Assembly: GCA_031367435.1 (NCBI GenBank) | Contig: JANLPV010000018.1 | Coordinates: 12,712 to 76,711, forward strand | Origin: WLMZ01 sp031367435 | Lineage (GTDB): Bacteria; Actinomycetota; Acidimicrobiia; Acidimicrobiales; Ilumatobacteraceae | DNA: 64,000 bases | Reading direction: 5' to 3' | Shown: positions 7,646-17,402 of the stretch, piece after piece | Layout of the letters: every line of letters begins with the position of its first letter | Position numbering within the stretch: position 1 is the first letter of the stretch | Position numbers and translations under genes: made by a program | Notes under the pieces: model-generated | Databases searched by the model: none | What the model was told of the DNA's origin: nothing | What the model saw: only the letters and a program-made list of their open reading frames with translations

Positions 7646-8829
7646 CTCGACGAACGGTAGCGAATAATGACCATGCCATCTGTGTCGGCATCTTGCGGCA
7701 GCACTCGAAAACCCTGGCCGAAGCTCTGCCAGGGGTCACCGGGGTGTTCGGTCATGACCTCGAACCCGTCAGGTGTGGGGTGATCAATCGACTCCGCTGC
7801 CGTGATCGTGCACACGCTATAGATCAGTACTCCCCCAGGTTTGACCAACGGAGCGGCCGCATTGAGGAGCCGTTGCTGTAGGCCCGCCAGGTTGTCGATG
7901 TCGTTCGATGAGATTCGCCAACGCGCATCGGGACGACGGCGCAGCGCGCCGAGGCCGCTGCACGGCGCGTCGATGAGTACCCGGTCGAAGCTGTGCGCCA
8001 CGAACGGCGGTGTTGCGCCGTTTGCCACGACGACGGGAAGCTGATAGCCGAGGCGATCTGCATTCTCGGCGATGAGCCTGGCACGATGCGCCTGCAGATC
8101 GGCTGCCACGACGAGCGCGCCCGCCGAGGCCATCGCTGTTGCCTTTCCGCCTGGAGCCGCGCACATGTCGAGGACAAGTTCGCCGGGCTGAGCGTTGGCC
8201 AATTCGGCCACCCATTCGCTGGCCTGATCCTGGATATAACCATCGGCGCGCTCGTGAACAGTCGGTGCTTCATTCATGCACTCGAGCGCAGCGAAGCCTT
8301 CGAACTCGCCCAGCTCGCTGACAAACCGATCGACGATCCAGTCGGGATAGCTGAGTCGCGAGCCCTCGTCGGGCCACACCTTTGGCGCTTCGGCGACGCG
8401 GCGAAGGATCGCGTTGACAAATCCGCGAACCTTCGGGTGAGCCAACTCCACTGTCTCACCGACCGCCGCGTGCGGCGCGGTACCGCCGAAGGCGAGCTGA
8501 TATGCACCGAGGCGCAGCAGCGTGCGCACCTCGGGGTCTGGTTCTGTGAGCACGAAGCGTTCGACCAACGATTCGCAGGCGCGACGCATGCGAGTCGTTC
8601 CGTACACAAGGTCGGTGACGAAACGCCGATCCTGTTCGCTCAGCGAGCTTCGATTGAGCATTGCTGGCACGACCAGATTCGCGTACGCGCCGTCGTGATC
8701 AATGCGAACAAGCGCGTCGTAGGCCACCTGGCGCGCAGACTGGCGGGGCGGACGTGGCGCGGGTTGATGCCGTTGTTGATCGTGGCTGCCAGCCGATGAG
8801 CGACCGGATTGGCGTGGACGCTGATTCAC
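7642..8829 (-). CDS. rsmB: 16S rRNA (cytosine-967-C5)-methyltransferase
   Basis: RsmB (Sun/Fmu) methylates C967 of 16S rRNA. The 395 residues show a basic N-terminal tail, a NusB-like RNA-binding domain (about residues 27-165, FVTDLVYGTTRMRRACESLV) and a SAM methyltransferase domain: DMCAAPGGKATAMAS (SAM motif I), motif IV DAPCSGLGALRRRPDARWR with its Cys, and motif VI YSVCTITAAES with the catalytic Cys. The GTG start overlaps the fmt stop by 4 bases and the end overlaps mog by 4, as expected of a tight operon. The fmt-rsmB pairing is widespread in bacteria. Confidence 0.97.
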   Translation of the reverse strand: MNQRPRQSGRSSAGSHDQQRHQPAPRPPRQSARQVAYDALVRIDHDGAYANLVVPAMLNRSSLSEQDRRFVTDLVYGTTRMRRACESLVERFVLTEPDPEVRTLLRLGAYQLAFGGTAPHAAVGETVELAHPKVRGFVNAILRRVAEAPKVWPDEGSRLSYPDWIVDRFVSELGEFEGFAALECMNEAPTVHERADGYIQDQASEWVAELANAQPGELVLDMCAAPGGKATAMASAGALVVAADLQAHRARLIAENADRLGYQLPVVVANGATPPFVAHSFDRVLIDAPCSGLGALRRRPDARWRISSNDIDNLAGLQQRLLNAAAPLVKPGGVLIYSVCTITAAESIDHPTPDGFEVMTEHPGDPWQSFGQGFRVLPQDADTDGMVIIRYRSSR

Positions 8830-9734
8830 GTGGCGATCGAATCACTGAGCTGATCGTGCGCGTTCGGACGAGCGCCGTTGGCCCACGCGAGCGCGTCCAT
8901 CACGGGCTTACCTTCGGGCTGCACACGTACGAGGGCAAGCGACCCAACACCGCATGCGACCACGAGCGGATCGATGAATGAACCTGCCGCGCCCAAGGCT
9001 TCGGTTGGCTCCGTCGCGAGCACTTTGAGCCGTTTGCCGCGAAACTCCGTCCACGCGACGCCGAGGCGGACAAGCCGGTCGACCTCAACTGCACTGCGAT
9101 GCCAATCAATACGGAACTCGTCGGGATGAAGCTTGGCCGCATACGTGACCTCGCCGACTTGTTCATGGGACTCACCGAGCCCTGTGCGTAAGGCTGCTAT
9201 CAACTGTCGCGTGCCGGCATCCACGAGTCGATCACGAAGTTCGGTCGCGAGGTCGCGTCGCTGAATTGGAACCTCGACGACATCGAGAATCGGCCCATCA
9301 TCGAGCCCCTCGCCTAGCTGCATGAGGCAAACGCCGGTCACTTCGTCGCCGGCGAGCAACGCCCGCTCGACGGGTGCCGCACCCCGCCAACGGGGCAAGA
9401 GCGAAAAGTGGAGGTTGACCATGGCCAACTTGGCGAGTACGTGCGGTTTGATCAGCTGACCAAACGCAACAACGACACCAAGGTCTGCCTCGACCTCAAG
9501 TAGGTCATTGACCTCGTGACTCACGGTGAGGCCGAGCTTGTGGGCGGCCTCTTTGACTGGACTTGGAGTGACGTCGCTGCCACGACCGCGCCGCTTGTCG
9601 ATACGTGTCACGACGAGCACGACATCGAAACCTGCTGCAACGAGTGCTTCAAGTGGTGGCACTGCGACCTTGGGCGTGCCGAGATACGCAATCCGTTGGG
9701 GTCGGCCCGATGGCAGCGCCGCGAGCTGCGTCAC
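8826..9734 (-). CDS. fmt: Methionyl-tRNA formyltransferase
   Basis: Formylates Met-tRNA(fMet) using 10-formyltetrahydrofolate. The 302-residue protein has the N-terminal Rossmann-type domain (RIAYLGTPKVAVPPLEALVA), the catalytic loop NLHFSLLPRWRGAAPVE with Asn and His, the Asp in GEGLDDGPIL, and a C-terminal OB-like domain. It lies between def and rsmB with 4-bp overlaps on both sides. The def-fmt pairing makes sense because deformylase later removes the formyl group that Fmt adds. Confidence 0.98.
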   Translation of the reverse strand: MTQLAALPSGRPQRIAYLGTPKVAVPPLEALVAAGFDVVLVVTRIDKRRGRGSDVTPSPVKEAAHKLGLTVSHEVNDLLEVEADLGVVVAFGQLIKPHVLAKLAMVNLHFSLLPRWRGAAPVERALLAGDEVTGVCLMQLGEGLDDGPILDVVEVPIQRRDLATELRDRLVDAGTRQLIAALRTGLGESHEQVGEVTYAAKLHPDEFRIDWHRSAVEVDRLVRLGVAWTEFRGKRLKVLATEPTEALGAAGSFIDPLVVACGVGSLALVRVQPEGKPVMDALAWANGARPNAHDQLSDSIAT

Positions 9735-10255
9735 TTCAGCCGCAAACGACGCGGCGGCGCAGCGGCTTGCTGATCGAGAATGAGGCGATATTCAGCCAAC
9801 GCTTCCTTGCGCTGATCGGGCGACATCCGGTCGAACATGAGCAGACCATTGAGATGGTCGAGTTCGTGTTGAAAGAGTCGGCCCATCAGCTCATTGGCCT
9901 CGATTTCAATTTCATTGCCGTCGAGATCGCGACCGCGCATGAGGACCGCGTTGGGCCTGAGGATTTCGACATAGAGCCCGGGAATGCTGAGGCACCCTTC
10001 GTCGTAGAGCCATTCACCGCTGCTCTCGACAATCTCGGGATTGATGATGACCATTGCTTCGTCATCGATCTCCCAAACGAAGATCTGTTTCTGCACACCG
10101 ATCTGTGGTGCTGCCAAGCCGATGCCACTGTCGCTTGCGTACAGTGTGTCGAACATGTCGTCGACCAAACGCACGATTTTTCCGTCGATGTTGGTGATCG
10201 CTGCTGCAGGCGTTTTCAGGACTGGATCACCAAAGGTTCGAATTTCGTACGCCAC
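9731..10255 (-). CDS. def: Peptide deformylase
   Basis: Metal enzyme that removes the N-formyl group from nascent proteins. All three motifs are present in 174 residues: GIGLAAPQIGVQ (motif 1), EGCLSIPGLYVE (motif 2, Cys metal ligand) and QHELDHLNGLLMFDRM (motif 3, HExxH-type His ligands and Glu). It is the first gene of the def-fmt-rsmB-mog run, 38 bp from the divergent methyltransferase at 10294, so that short gap should hold both promoters. Confidence 0.98.
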   Translation of the reverse strand: MAYEIRTFGDPVLKTPAAAITNIDGKIVRLVDDMFDTLYASDSGIGLAAPQIGVQKQIFVWEIDDEAMVIINPEIVESSGEWLYDEGCLSIPGLYVEILRPNAVLMRGRDLDGNEIEIEANELMGRLFQHELDHLNGLLMFDRMSPDQRKEALAEYRLILDQQAAAPPRRLRLK

Positions 10256-10293
10256 ACTGAGAGGCTACCGATCCCCGCAAGGAACAGAACGCG

Positions 10294-10899
10294 ATGACAA
10301 ACGAGCACTACTTCAGCCCTCAACCATCGTCGCCGAGCCAGCCGTATGTCATTCAGGTGGCCCTACCCGACGGCACATTGCACCTCACGACCGATCGTGG
10401 TGTCTTCAGCTACGGGGCGCTCGATACGGGGACCCGTCTGTTGCTCCTCAAGGCACCGTTGCCCTCGCCGACCGGAAACCTGCTCGACCTCGGATGCGGA
10501 GTTGGGCCGATCGCGATCACGCTTGCGTTGCGCTCGCCAGCCGCCACCGCGTGGGCCATCGACGTGAACGAACGCGCCGTCGCGTTGTGCCGCCAGAACG
10601 CAGAGACGAATGGTGTTGGCAACGTTCGCGCCTGCCTGCCCACCGAGCTTCCCGACGACATCGAGTTCGACACCATTTGGAGCAATCCGCCCATTCACAT
10701 CGGTAAGACCGCGCTGCACGAGCTGCTGTTGCGATGGCTGTCTCGACTCACTCCAAACGGGCATTCGATCATGGTCGTACAGAAGCACCTCGGATCGGAT
10801 TCATTACAGGGTTGGCTGTCAGACCACGGCTACCCCACCGAGCGGCTCGCATCTGCAAAAGGTTTCCGCCTGCTCCGGTCTGTGCGCGCCACCACCTAA
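10294..10899 (+). CDS. RsmC/RlmG-like class I SAM methyltransferase
   Basis: 201 residues. The SAM-binding motif LLDLGCGVGPIAITLA is followed by an acidic strand end (AIDVNERAVALCRQNA) and the catalytic NPPIHIGK, the NPP-[FIV] motif of N2-guanine rRNA methyltransferases such as RsmC and RlmG. It corresponds to the catalytic half only; the pseudo-methyltransferase N-domain of E. coli RsmC is absent, as in many actinobacterial homologues. An AAGGAA ribosome site precedes the ATG. It ends with a 4-bp tail-to-tail overlap with priA. The target base is inferred, not shown. Confidence 0.87.
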   Translation: MTNEHYFSPQPSSPSQPYVIQVALPDGTLHLTTDRGVFSYGALDTGTRLLLLKAPLPSPTGNLLDLGCGVGPIAITLALRSPAATAWAIDVNERAVALCRQNAETNGVGNVRACLPTELPDDIEFDTIWSNPPIHIGKTALHELLLRWLSRLTPNGHSIMVVQKHLGSDSLQGWLSDHGYPTERLASAKGFRLLRSVRATT

Positions 10900-12662
10900 A
10901 TCCGCGGTGGATCTACTTCGATTCGCAGCCTCGAACCCTTCGGTCTTGGCGTTGCCGCAATCGCCGCACCAAGCTCGTGCCACGTGCGGGCACGAAGCAT
11001 GAATCGGCCATCCACAGTATTGGCGCTTTGCACTCCCATGAGCGCAAGCCCGCCAACGAATTCCGCAGCGCCAGCGCCCGTCACGATGGCAAGCGCCGCC
11101 ACTGGGGGAAAGCCAAGTTCTCTACGGCGCTGAAGTTCCTTGCTCAACAGTCGACCAGGATCGGCGTGCAGCACGGCGTCGAGCACCTCGTGTTTGGGCA
11201 GAAACGTTTGCACAAGAATTCGTCCACCTCCGGCTCGAGGCCCGACGAGGCGGGCCGCGCGGGCCAACAGCGTCATGGCCTCCTCGGTTGCCCGGTAACG
11301 AGGAGCAAGAAGCTCTGTGTCGAAGTCGACGAATGCCACCGTGTCCGCACGTCGCACCCGATGCAGTACCGCCTCTGTCCCGACGTAGACACCCGCGTCG
11401 ACAATCGGTTCGTTATCGCCAACGTTCTTATCGATGGCAATCACCGCCCGGCCGGCTGCAGCTTCGAGCTCTTCACGTAATCTCGTCACACCGATCCGGA
11501 GCGTCGCAAATGCTGCGGCACCACACGATTGACAGACTGGCGGCCGGGTGGTGGCGCAGCGAGCACAAACGAATTGGTCATCGTCGCTCTGCATAACCGA
11601 CGCCTCACACACCTCACAGCGTTGTATGGCTCGACAGCTGCGACACGCAAGTAAACGCGCCCGACCAGTGCTATTCAGCACGCACACGACTTGACGATCC
11701 GGGTCGCGCAGGTGCCGGATCAGGGCAGACGTCGCGAGACTTCGTTGCCAAGGTTCGTCACGCGTCCGATCGACGATCTCAACAATGGGCCACCCCGATC
11801 GTTCATCGGCAACCGAGGGCCGAATGATCCGCGTCGGCCCGAACGATTCGACGGCGGTCACGGTGGGGCACGGCGACACCAATAAGACTGGTACGCCGGC
11901 ACGCCGGGCGCGCTCGATCGCGACGTCGCGGGCGTGCCAAGTGGGTTGACGCTCTTCTTGAAGCGATTCGTCATGCTCATCGAGCACGACGATCGAGGAC
12001 ATACCGCGGCATGGCGCCCACACGGCAGTTCGCGCACCAATCACGACATCGACGCCGCCCGCGGCGGCCGCCCAATCCTGCGGGAGCACCGCCACGGTAC
12101 GCCCAGCTCGACGTAGCCGAGACGCGAGTAAGCGCGATTGCGCGACTGAGGGCGTGATCACCAGAGTCGGCCCGAAGGTGCACGCACTGAGCACGACCGG
12201 AACGACGTCGGCCGCCGGCGGGTGGCGCAGCACTCCACCACCGGCATGAAACAGCGCGCGCGCCCCCGCGTGCACAGGTTCCGGCACCGGGGCACCGCCA
12301 GCCGCGGCGGGCAGAGCGATCACGGCAGCACCAGCCGAAGCGGACACGAGAAATGCCCGAAGCGGCCCTGCCCATCGCACGGCGGCCCAACGGGCCAAGT
12401 CGATGACGTCGCTCGACGGCCCCACACCGGTGACTTTCGTCAACGGTAAAAGTCGGTTGGTTGCGATGTGGGTGTCTGGTGGCCCGAGCCCGACGACCCA
12501 TCCACCGATGCGACGCCCGTGCAATGACGCACGTATCACCGTTCCGATACTGACCCGACTACGTAGCGCGTCGGGAACGATGTAATCGAAGTGCCGGTCG
12601 AGCCCGGTGACGTCAGGGACCACGCGAGCAACGAGCAGATCCGGCGGTGCCGGTTGGACCAC
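10896..12662 (-). CDS. priA: Primosomal protein PriA, actinobacterial form lacking helicase motifs
   Basis: Replication-restart protein. The N-terminal DNA-binding domain (ARVVPDVTGLDRHFDYIVPD) and the central zinc-binding cluster of four CxxC pairs (CRSC, CEVC, CARC, CQSC) are typical PriA. The helicase core is degenerate: where GxTGSGKT is expected the sequence reads TFGPTLVITPSVAQS, without the Walker A Lys, and motif II is LDEHDES rather than DEEHD. Actinobacterial PriA proteins commonly share this loss, so it probably acts as a scaffold without ATP-driven unwinding. The chosen start is GTG 12662, six bases after the metK stop; an in-frame ATG at 12719 lies inside metK and adds non-conserved residues. 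Confidence 0.9.
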   Translation of the reverse strand: MVQPAPPDLLVARVVPDVTGLDRHFDYIVPDALRSRVSIGTVIRASLHGRRIGGWVVGLGPPDTHIATNRLLPLTKVTGVGPSSDVIDLARWAAVRWAGPLRAFLVSASAGAAVIALPAAAGGAPVPEPVHAGARALFHAGGGVLRHPPAADVVPVVLSACTFGPTLVITPSVAQSRLLASRLRRAGRTVAVLPQDWAAAAGGVDVVIGARTAVWAPCRGMSSIVVLDEHDESLQEERQPTWHARDVAIERARRAGVPVLLVSPCPTVTAVESFGPTRIIRPSVADERSGWPIVEIVDRTRDEPWQRSLATSALIRHLRDPDRQVVCVLNSTGRARLLACRSCRAIQRCEVCEASVMQSDDDQFVCARCATTRPPVCQSCGAAAFATLRIGVTRLREELEAAAGRAVIAIDKNVGDNEPIVDAGVYVGTEAVLHRVRRADTVAFVDFDTELLAPRYRATEEAMTLLARAARLVGPRAGGGRILVQTFLPKHEVLDAVLHADPGRLLSKELQRRRELGFPPVAALAIVTGAGAAEFVGGLALMGVQSANTVDGRFMLRARTWHELGAAIAATPRPKGSRLRIEVDPPRI

Positions 12663-12667
12663 CTCGA

Positions 12668-13861
12668 TCAGGCGCCGATCGCAGCCTTGAAATCGGCCAG
12701 GCGGCTGACGTGCTCCCAAGTGAACTCAGGCAGCGAACGCCCGAAGTGACCATATGCGGCTGTCTTGCGGAAGATCGGCCGCTTCAGGTCGAGGTCGCGC
12801 ACGATTGCCGCTGGCCGTAGATCGAACACGTCGCGTACGGCAGATTCGATTACCGATGGATCGACCGTGTGGGTGCCAAAGGTTTCCACCAGAATGCTCA
12901 CTGGGTGAGCCATGCCGATGGCATAGGCAACTTGAACTTCGCAACGTGTCGCGGCACCGGATGCAACGACATGCTTGGCAACCCAACGAGCTGCGTACGC
13001 GGCCGAGCGGTCGACCTTGCTCGGGTCTTTACCGCTGAACGCACCGCCGCCGTGACGACCCATGCCACCATAAGTATCGACGATGATCTTGCGGCCAGTG
13101 AGCCCGGTATCGCCGTGCGGACCGCCCACCACGAACTTGCCCGTTGGGTTGATGTACACGTTGTAGTCGTCGTCGGCAAACGCCGACGGCACCGTGGGGC
13201 GAATCACTTGTTCGATGAGGTCGGGACGAATCATCGAGTCGCGATCGACGCCATCTTGATGTTGCGTACTCACGAGAACGTGCGACAGGCGAACGGGAAT
13301 GCCGTGCTCATAATCGAACGTCACCTGTGTCTTGCCGTCGGGGCGAAGGTAGGGCACCGCGCCCGACTTGCGTACCTCACTAAGGCGTTCGGCGAGGCGA
13401 TGAGCCAACCAGATTGGCAATGGCATGAGGTCTGGGGTTTCGTTACAGGCGTATCCGAACATCATTCCCTGATCGCCGGCCCCTTGACCGTTGATCATGT
13501 CTTCGCCGGCCTTACCACCACGAAGCTCTTCGCTCTTGTCGACACCCTGGGCAATGTCGGCACTTTGCTCATCGATGCTGACGATGACGCCGCAGGTGTT
13601 GCCGTCGAAGCCAAACAGTGCGTTGTCGTAGCCGATCTCTTTGATGACCTCCCGGGCGATCTTGGGAATGTCGACGTAGGCAGATGTGGTGATCTCGCCG
13701 GCAACGACGCACAGGCCCGTGGTGAGCAGTGTTTCGCATGCGACTCGACCATTGGGATCTTCAGTGAGGATCGCGTCGAGCACCGCATCGCTGACCTGAT
13801 CGGCCATCTTGTCGGGGTGACCCTCGGTCACGCTCTCACTTGTAAATGTCCACTTGCTCAC
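12668..13861 (-). CDS. metK: S-adenosylmethionine synthetase
   Basis: Makes S-adenosylmethionine from Met and ATP. 397 residues from GTG 13861 (SKWTFTSESVTEGHPDKMAD). Seen: the ATP-binding GHPDK, the GAGDQGMMFGYA signature, the loop HGGGAFSGKDPSKVDRSAAY, and the conserved ending. The frame continues 55 codons upstream, but only as the shadow of the coaBC 3' end; GGGAG spaced about 7 nt before GTG 13861 supports that start. It is flanked by coaBC and priA, the usual actinobacterial order. The gap to coaBC is under 50 bp, too short for a SAM riboswitch. Confidence 0.98.
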   Translation of the reverse strand: MSKWTFTSESVTEGHPDKMADQVSDAVLDAILTEDPNGRVACETLLTTGLCVVAGEITTSAYVDIPKIAREVIKEIGYDNALFGFDGNTCGVIVSIDEQSADIAQGVDKSEELRGGKAGEDMINGQGAGDQGMMFGYACNETPDLMPLPIWLAHRLAERLSEVRKSGAVPYLRPDGKTQVTFDYEHGIPVRLSHVLVSTQHQDGVDRDSMIRPDLIEQVIRPTVPSAFADDDYNVYINPTGKFVVGGPHGDTGLTGRKIIVDTYGGMGRHGGGAFSGKDPSKVDRSAAYAARWVAKHVVASGAATRCEVQVAYAIGMAHPVSILVETFGTHTVDPSVIESAVRDVFDLRPAAIVRDLDLKRPIFRKTAAYGHFGRSLPEFTWEHVSRLADFKAAIGA

Positions 13862-13907
13862 TGCACTGCTCCCGGGTTGTATGCGTTGAATGAAAGGCGT
13901 CGCGTGA

Positions 13908-15107
13908 TCACGACAGGCCAGCGCGGATCTCGACAACGGCGTCGAGAACGGCACGGGCGATTGACCGCTTGTCGGTAAGACTGATTGAGACCGTTGCCGA
14001 ATCTGGTCGAAGGATGCACACGGCATTGGTGTCGTGTTGAAATCCTACGCCTGCTGCGCTCACATCATTGGCCACGATGAGGTCCAAGTTCTTGCGCCGA
14101 AGCTTGGACATGGCATTGGCGTGGAGGTCGTTCGTCTCCGCAGCGAAACCAACCAGCGTCTGCCCAGACCGCTTGCGTGCACCAAGGCCGGCCAAAATAT
14201 CGGGCGTGGGTTCGAGCAGAATGTCGGGCGGACCGAGGTCCTTTTTAAGTTTGTGTTCGGCCACCACCTTGGGCCTGAAGTCGGCAACCGCAGCGGCCAT
14301 CACCACGACGTCGGCCGACTCGGCCGCGCTGTTGACGGCGGCTTCCATCTCGGCGGCCGTCTCGACGCTCACGAGCGTGACGCCGCTTGGGGTCGGCAGT
14401 TCGACTGTTGAGATCAGCGTCACGCGGGCACCTCGACTCGCAGCCTCGGCGGCGATCGCATAGCCCTGTTTGCCACTGCTGCGGTTAGCGATCACACGGA
14501 CCGCATCGATCGGTTCACGGGTTCCGCCCGCTGTGACCACCACGCGAAGAGCGGCCAAGTCGCCGGGCCCGAGTGTTCGCTCGATTGCCGCGACAATTAC
14601 CTCAGGCGAAGCAAGGCGACCCTTACCATTGTCGCCGCCGGCGAGGCGGCCTTCGTCGGGTTCGACCACGACCACGCCCCGCCCAGCGAGCACGGCGACA
14701 TTGTGTTGAACCGCAGCGTGTTCCCACATCTCGGTGTGCATCGCCGGACACACCACCACTGGGGCACGTGTGGCCAGCAGAACATTGGTGAGGAGATCGC
14801 TACTCAGCCCGGCTGCGTACGCAGCGATGAGGTGCGCTGTTGCCGGAACGACCACAACGAGGTCGGCGCGTTGACCCAAATTCGTGTGCGGAATTGGGGA
14901 GACCTCATCCCACAGGCTGGTCTGAACAGGTTCGCTCGAGAGCGCGGACAATGTCGTGGCACCGATAAAGCGCTCTGCGCTCTCGGTCATCACCGGAATG
15001 ACATGCGCGCCAGCGTCGACAAGTCGACGACACACCTCTACTGCCTTGTACGCAGCGATTCCGCCGGTGACACCGACGACGATGGTCTTGCCGCGCAGCG
15101 CCGACAT
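13908..15107 (-). CDS. coaBC: Bifunctional phosphopantothenoylcysteine decarboxylase / synthase
   Basis: Two consecutive steps of coenzyme A synthesis. N-terminal CoaC flavoprotein domain: VVGVTGGIAAYKAVEVCRRL, the catalytic His in SPIPHTNLG, the substrate-recognition motif PAMHTEMW. C-terminal CoaB domain from about residue 185: VVTAGGTREPIDAVRVIANR-SSG, then the Lys-rich motif (AEHKLKKDLG). The 399-residue length matches the bifunctional form. The start is ATG 15107, just downstream of rpoZ. The rpoZ-coaBC-metK order is the usual one in actinobacteria. Confidence 0.98.
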   Translation of the reverse strand: MSALRGKTIVVGVTGGIAAYKAVEVCRRLVDAGAHVIPVMTESAERFIGATTLSALSSEPVQTSLWDEVSPIPHTNLGQRADLVVVVPATAHLIAAYAAGLSSDLLTNVLLATRAPVVVCPAMHTEMWEHAAVQHNVAVLAGRGVVVVEPDEGRLAGGDNGKGRLASPEVIVAAIERTLGPGDLAALRVVVTAGGTREPIDAVRVIANRSSGKQGYAIAAEAASRGARVTLISTVELPTPSGVTLVSVETAAEMEAAVNSAAESADVVVMAAAVADFRPKVVAEHKLKKDLGPPDILLEPTPDILAGLGARKRSGQTLVGFAAETNDLHANAMSKLRRKNLDLIVANDVSAAGVGFQHDTNAVCILRPDSATVSISLTDKRSIARAVLDAVVEIRAGLS

Positions 15108-15121
15108 GGCAGACGGCCGTC

Positions 15122-15418
15122 TCAGACGGCGGTGTCAGCGTCGTCGACAGCAACCTCGGCCTCGACGGGAACTGCAACAGGAATCGGCTTGATTTTGTCT
15201 GCGGCGATTTCTTCGAAGCCGATGCTCAATGGCTTACGCGCCACCGACGACACCTGAGGCGGCACCATGTGGCCGAGTCCCTCGCCGAGCTGATTGAAAT
15301 ACGAGTTGATCTGACGCGCACGTCGCGCAGCCAGAGTGACGAGACTGAACTTCGAGTCGGTACGAGCGAGAAGCTCCTCGATCGGTGGGTTCATCATCGT
15401 GTCGTTGGTACGCGCCAT
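15122..15418 (-). CDS. rpoZ: RNA polymerase omega subunit
   Basis: 98-residue omega subunit, which helps assemble and stabilise the beta' subunit. The conserved core is NPPIEELLARTDSKFSLVTL followed by AARRARQINSYFNQLG. The ATG at 15418 has a strong GAGGAGG site 9 nt upstream; starts further upstream would add only unconserved residues. The acidic C-terminal tail (VPVEAEVAVDDADTAV) is usual for actinobacterial omega. It lies between gmk and coaBC. Confidence 0.96.
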   Translation of the reverse strand: MARTNDTMMNPPIEELLARTDSKFSLVTLAARRARQINSYFNQLGEGLGHMVPPQVSSVARKPLSIGFEEIAADKIKPIPVAVPVEAEVAVDDADTAV

Positions 15419-15485
15419 GGGCTGCGGCCTCCTCGGTAAGTAGCCGCGCAAGCTTAGCGGTCACGGCGGTCGAATTACTGCTTCT

Positions 15486-16076
15486 CTACAGTTTGCGATG
15501 CGCCCGATTGCTGAGATGGGCTGCGCTACCGCGACAGCTGGAAATGATCTCAAGCATGTCGTCGATGGTCTGTTCGAGATCGTCGTTGACCACGACAAAA
15601 TCGGCAAGCGACATGCCAACGGGTTCTTCATCTTCGGCCTTGCGCAGGCGCTCAGCTACCTTTTGGTCGGGGTCTCCGCGACCACGCAGCCGGCGCTCCT
15701 GCTCGGCCCGTGATGGCGGCAACACGAAGATCAACACCGCATCCGGCTTGAGTGCGGTGACCTGTTGAGCACCATCGACTTCGATCTCGAGCACGACATC
15801 GTGTCCGTTTGTCGGTTCAGGGTTAGGGGTGCCGTAGTAGTTGCCGAGAAACTCTGTCCACTCGAGAAAGCCGCCGTCGGCGATTCGACGCTCGAATGAC
15901 TCGCGGTCCGCGAACACGTATGCGTCATTTCGTTCTCCCACGCGCTGAGCGCGTGTGGTCCAGCTGCGGCTGAGCCACAGGCGTGGATCTCTTCTCACTA
16001 GCGCTTCGACGATCGTGCCTTTGCCGACACCACCCGGGCCGGAAACGACGATGATCAGCGGCTCGCCCTGACTCAC
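15486..16076 (-). CDS. gmk: Guanylate kinase
   Basis: Phosphorylates GMP to GDP. P-loop VSGPGGVGKGTIVEALV, the GMP-binding region LSRSWTTRAQRVGERNDAYVF, then GNYYGTP, the LEIEVDGAQQV strand and the lid Arg residues (RLRGRGDPDQ). The start is taken as GTG 16076 (SQGEPLIIVVSGPGG), 17 bases after the mihF stop; an ATG at 16166 would lie inside mihF and add sequence that is only the antisense-free shadow of that gene. Length 196 residues is normal. Confidence 0.97.
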   Translation of the reverse strand: MSQGEPLIIVVSGPGGVGKGTIVEALVRRDPRLWLSRSWTTRAQRVGERNDAYVFADRESFERRIADGGFLEWTEFLGNYYGTPNPEPTNGHDVVLEIEVDGAQQVTALKPDAVLIFVLPPSRAEQERRLRGRGDPDQKVAERLRKAEDEEPVGMSLADFVVVNDDLEQTIDDMLEIISSCRGSAAHLSNRAHRKL

Positions 16077-16092
16077 GAGCGCCGCTGACGCA

Positions 16093-16404
16093 TTACTTGC
16101 CGAGCTGGTCCAGCAAGGCCTGCTTCTGCTGGGAGCCAAGGCCCTGCACGCGGCGATTATCGGCAATGCCGATTTCAGTCATGACCTTGCGTGCCTTGAC
16201 TTTGCCAACGCCAGGGAGCGACTCGAGCATCGAGACGACCTTCAATTTCCCGACGGTGCTGTCGGTAGACGCAAGCGCTTCGGCCAAGGTGACCGAACCC
16301 AGTTTGAGCTGAGTCTTGAGTTCGGCGCGAGCGGCACGCGCTTCTGCAGCCTTGGCGAGTGCGTTCGCACGCTGTTCGGGAGTCAATACGGGAGGAGTTG
16401 CCAT
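16093..16404 (-). CDS. mihF: Integration host factor, actinobacterial type
   Basis: 103-residue nucleoid-associated DNA-binding protein restricted to actinobacteria. The conserved core is seen: LSPEQR-like start (LTPEQRANALAKAAEARA-AR), then SMLESLPGVGKVKARKVMTE, the helix-turn-helix region, and RRVQGLGSQQKQALLDQL. The gene lies immediately upstream of gmk as in Mycobacterium. A -10 box TAGAGT (16416-16411) lies 6 bases before the ATG, so it is probably also transcribed as a leaderless mRNA from its own promoter within the larger operon. Confidence 0.98.
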   Translation of the reverse strand: MATPPVLTPEQRANALAKAAEARAARAELKTQLKLGSVTLAEALASTDSTVGKLKVVSMLESLPGVGKVKARKVMTEIGIADNRRVQGLGSQQKQALLDQLGK

Positions 16405-16470
16405 GCCGGAACTCTACCCTGATCAGCTGTCGCGTTCAGCCATTCCCGCCCCGGCGCCGGGCGACAGGGG

Positions 16471-17402
16471 TCACCCGGCGGTACCGATCAGACTGCTCAA
16501 TGCGTCGATACCCTCTTGCGCCGCCCACGCAATCAGCTGATCGAGCACCTTCCAAGGCGATCGAGGATCGGCAAATGTGGCGGTACCGACCTGCACTGCC
16601 GAGGCTCCTGCAAGCATGAGCTCGACCGCGTCCCACCCACTCGCGACACCGCCGACACCGACGATTGGCAGGCTCGGCAGCGCTGTGTGCACGTCGAACA
16701 CGGCGCGTACGGCCACTGGATGCACAGCTCGACCCGACAACCCGCCGCCGCCATTGCCCAATGCCGGCCTCCTAGTGAGCGGATCGATCACCATGCCCAG
16801 CACCGTGTTGATGAGCGTGACGGCCTCTGCACCAGCTTGTTGCACGGCCTCAGCGACTTCTACGAGACGATCGGTGTTCGGGCTGAGCTTGGCCCACCGT
16901 GGTCGCCCACATACCTCGGTAACAGCGATGACATCAGCGCTCAGCGCTGGGTCGTGAGCAAAAATGCCCCGTCGACCTTCGAGATTCGGGCAGGACAGAT
17001 TGACTTCCACCGCCACGATCTGATCGCGCGCTTGCGCGAGTTGCGTGGCCGCCAATTCGTAGTCGGCAACAGATCTCCCCCAAATGCTCGCAACAACTCG
17101 GGCACCGCTCGCCACGAGTGCTGGCAGATCGTCACGTATCCAGGCGGCAACGCCCGGGCCTTGCAAACCGACTGCATTGATCATCCCCAGCGGTGTGGGG
17201 TGTACTCGCGGTGCGGGATTGCCAGCCCACGCATACCCTGCGAGTGATTTCACCACCATGGCACCCAGCGCGCTGAGATCACCGTATGGGGCTAACTCGT
17301 CGCTGTGCCCCGCCGTACCGGACGCGGTCATGATCGGATTTGCGAACGCGAGCGAACCAACCATCACTGACAGGTTTGACCCTGACAACGCACCAGCCGT
17401 GG

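Noticed and set aside
13862..13907. Possible SAM riboswitch upstream of metK
   Set aside because: The gap to coaBC is only 46 bp and shows no conserved riboswitch structure.
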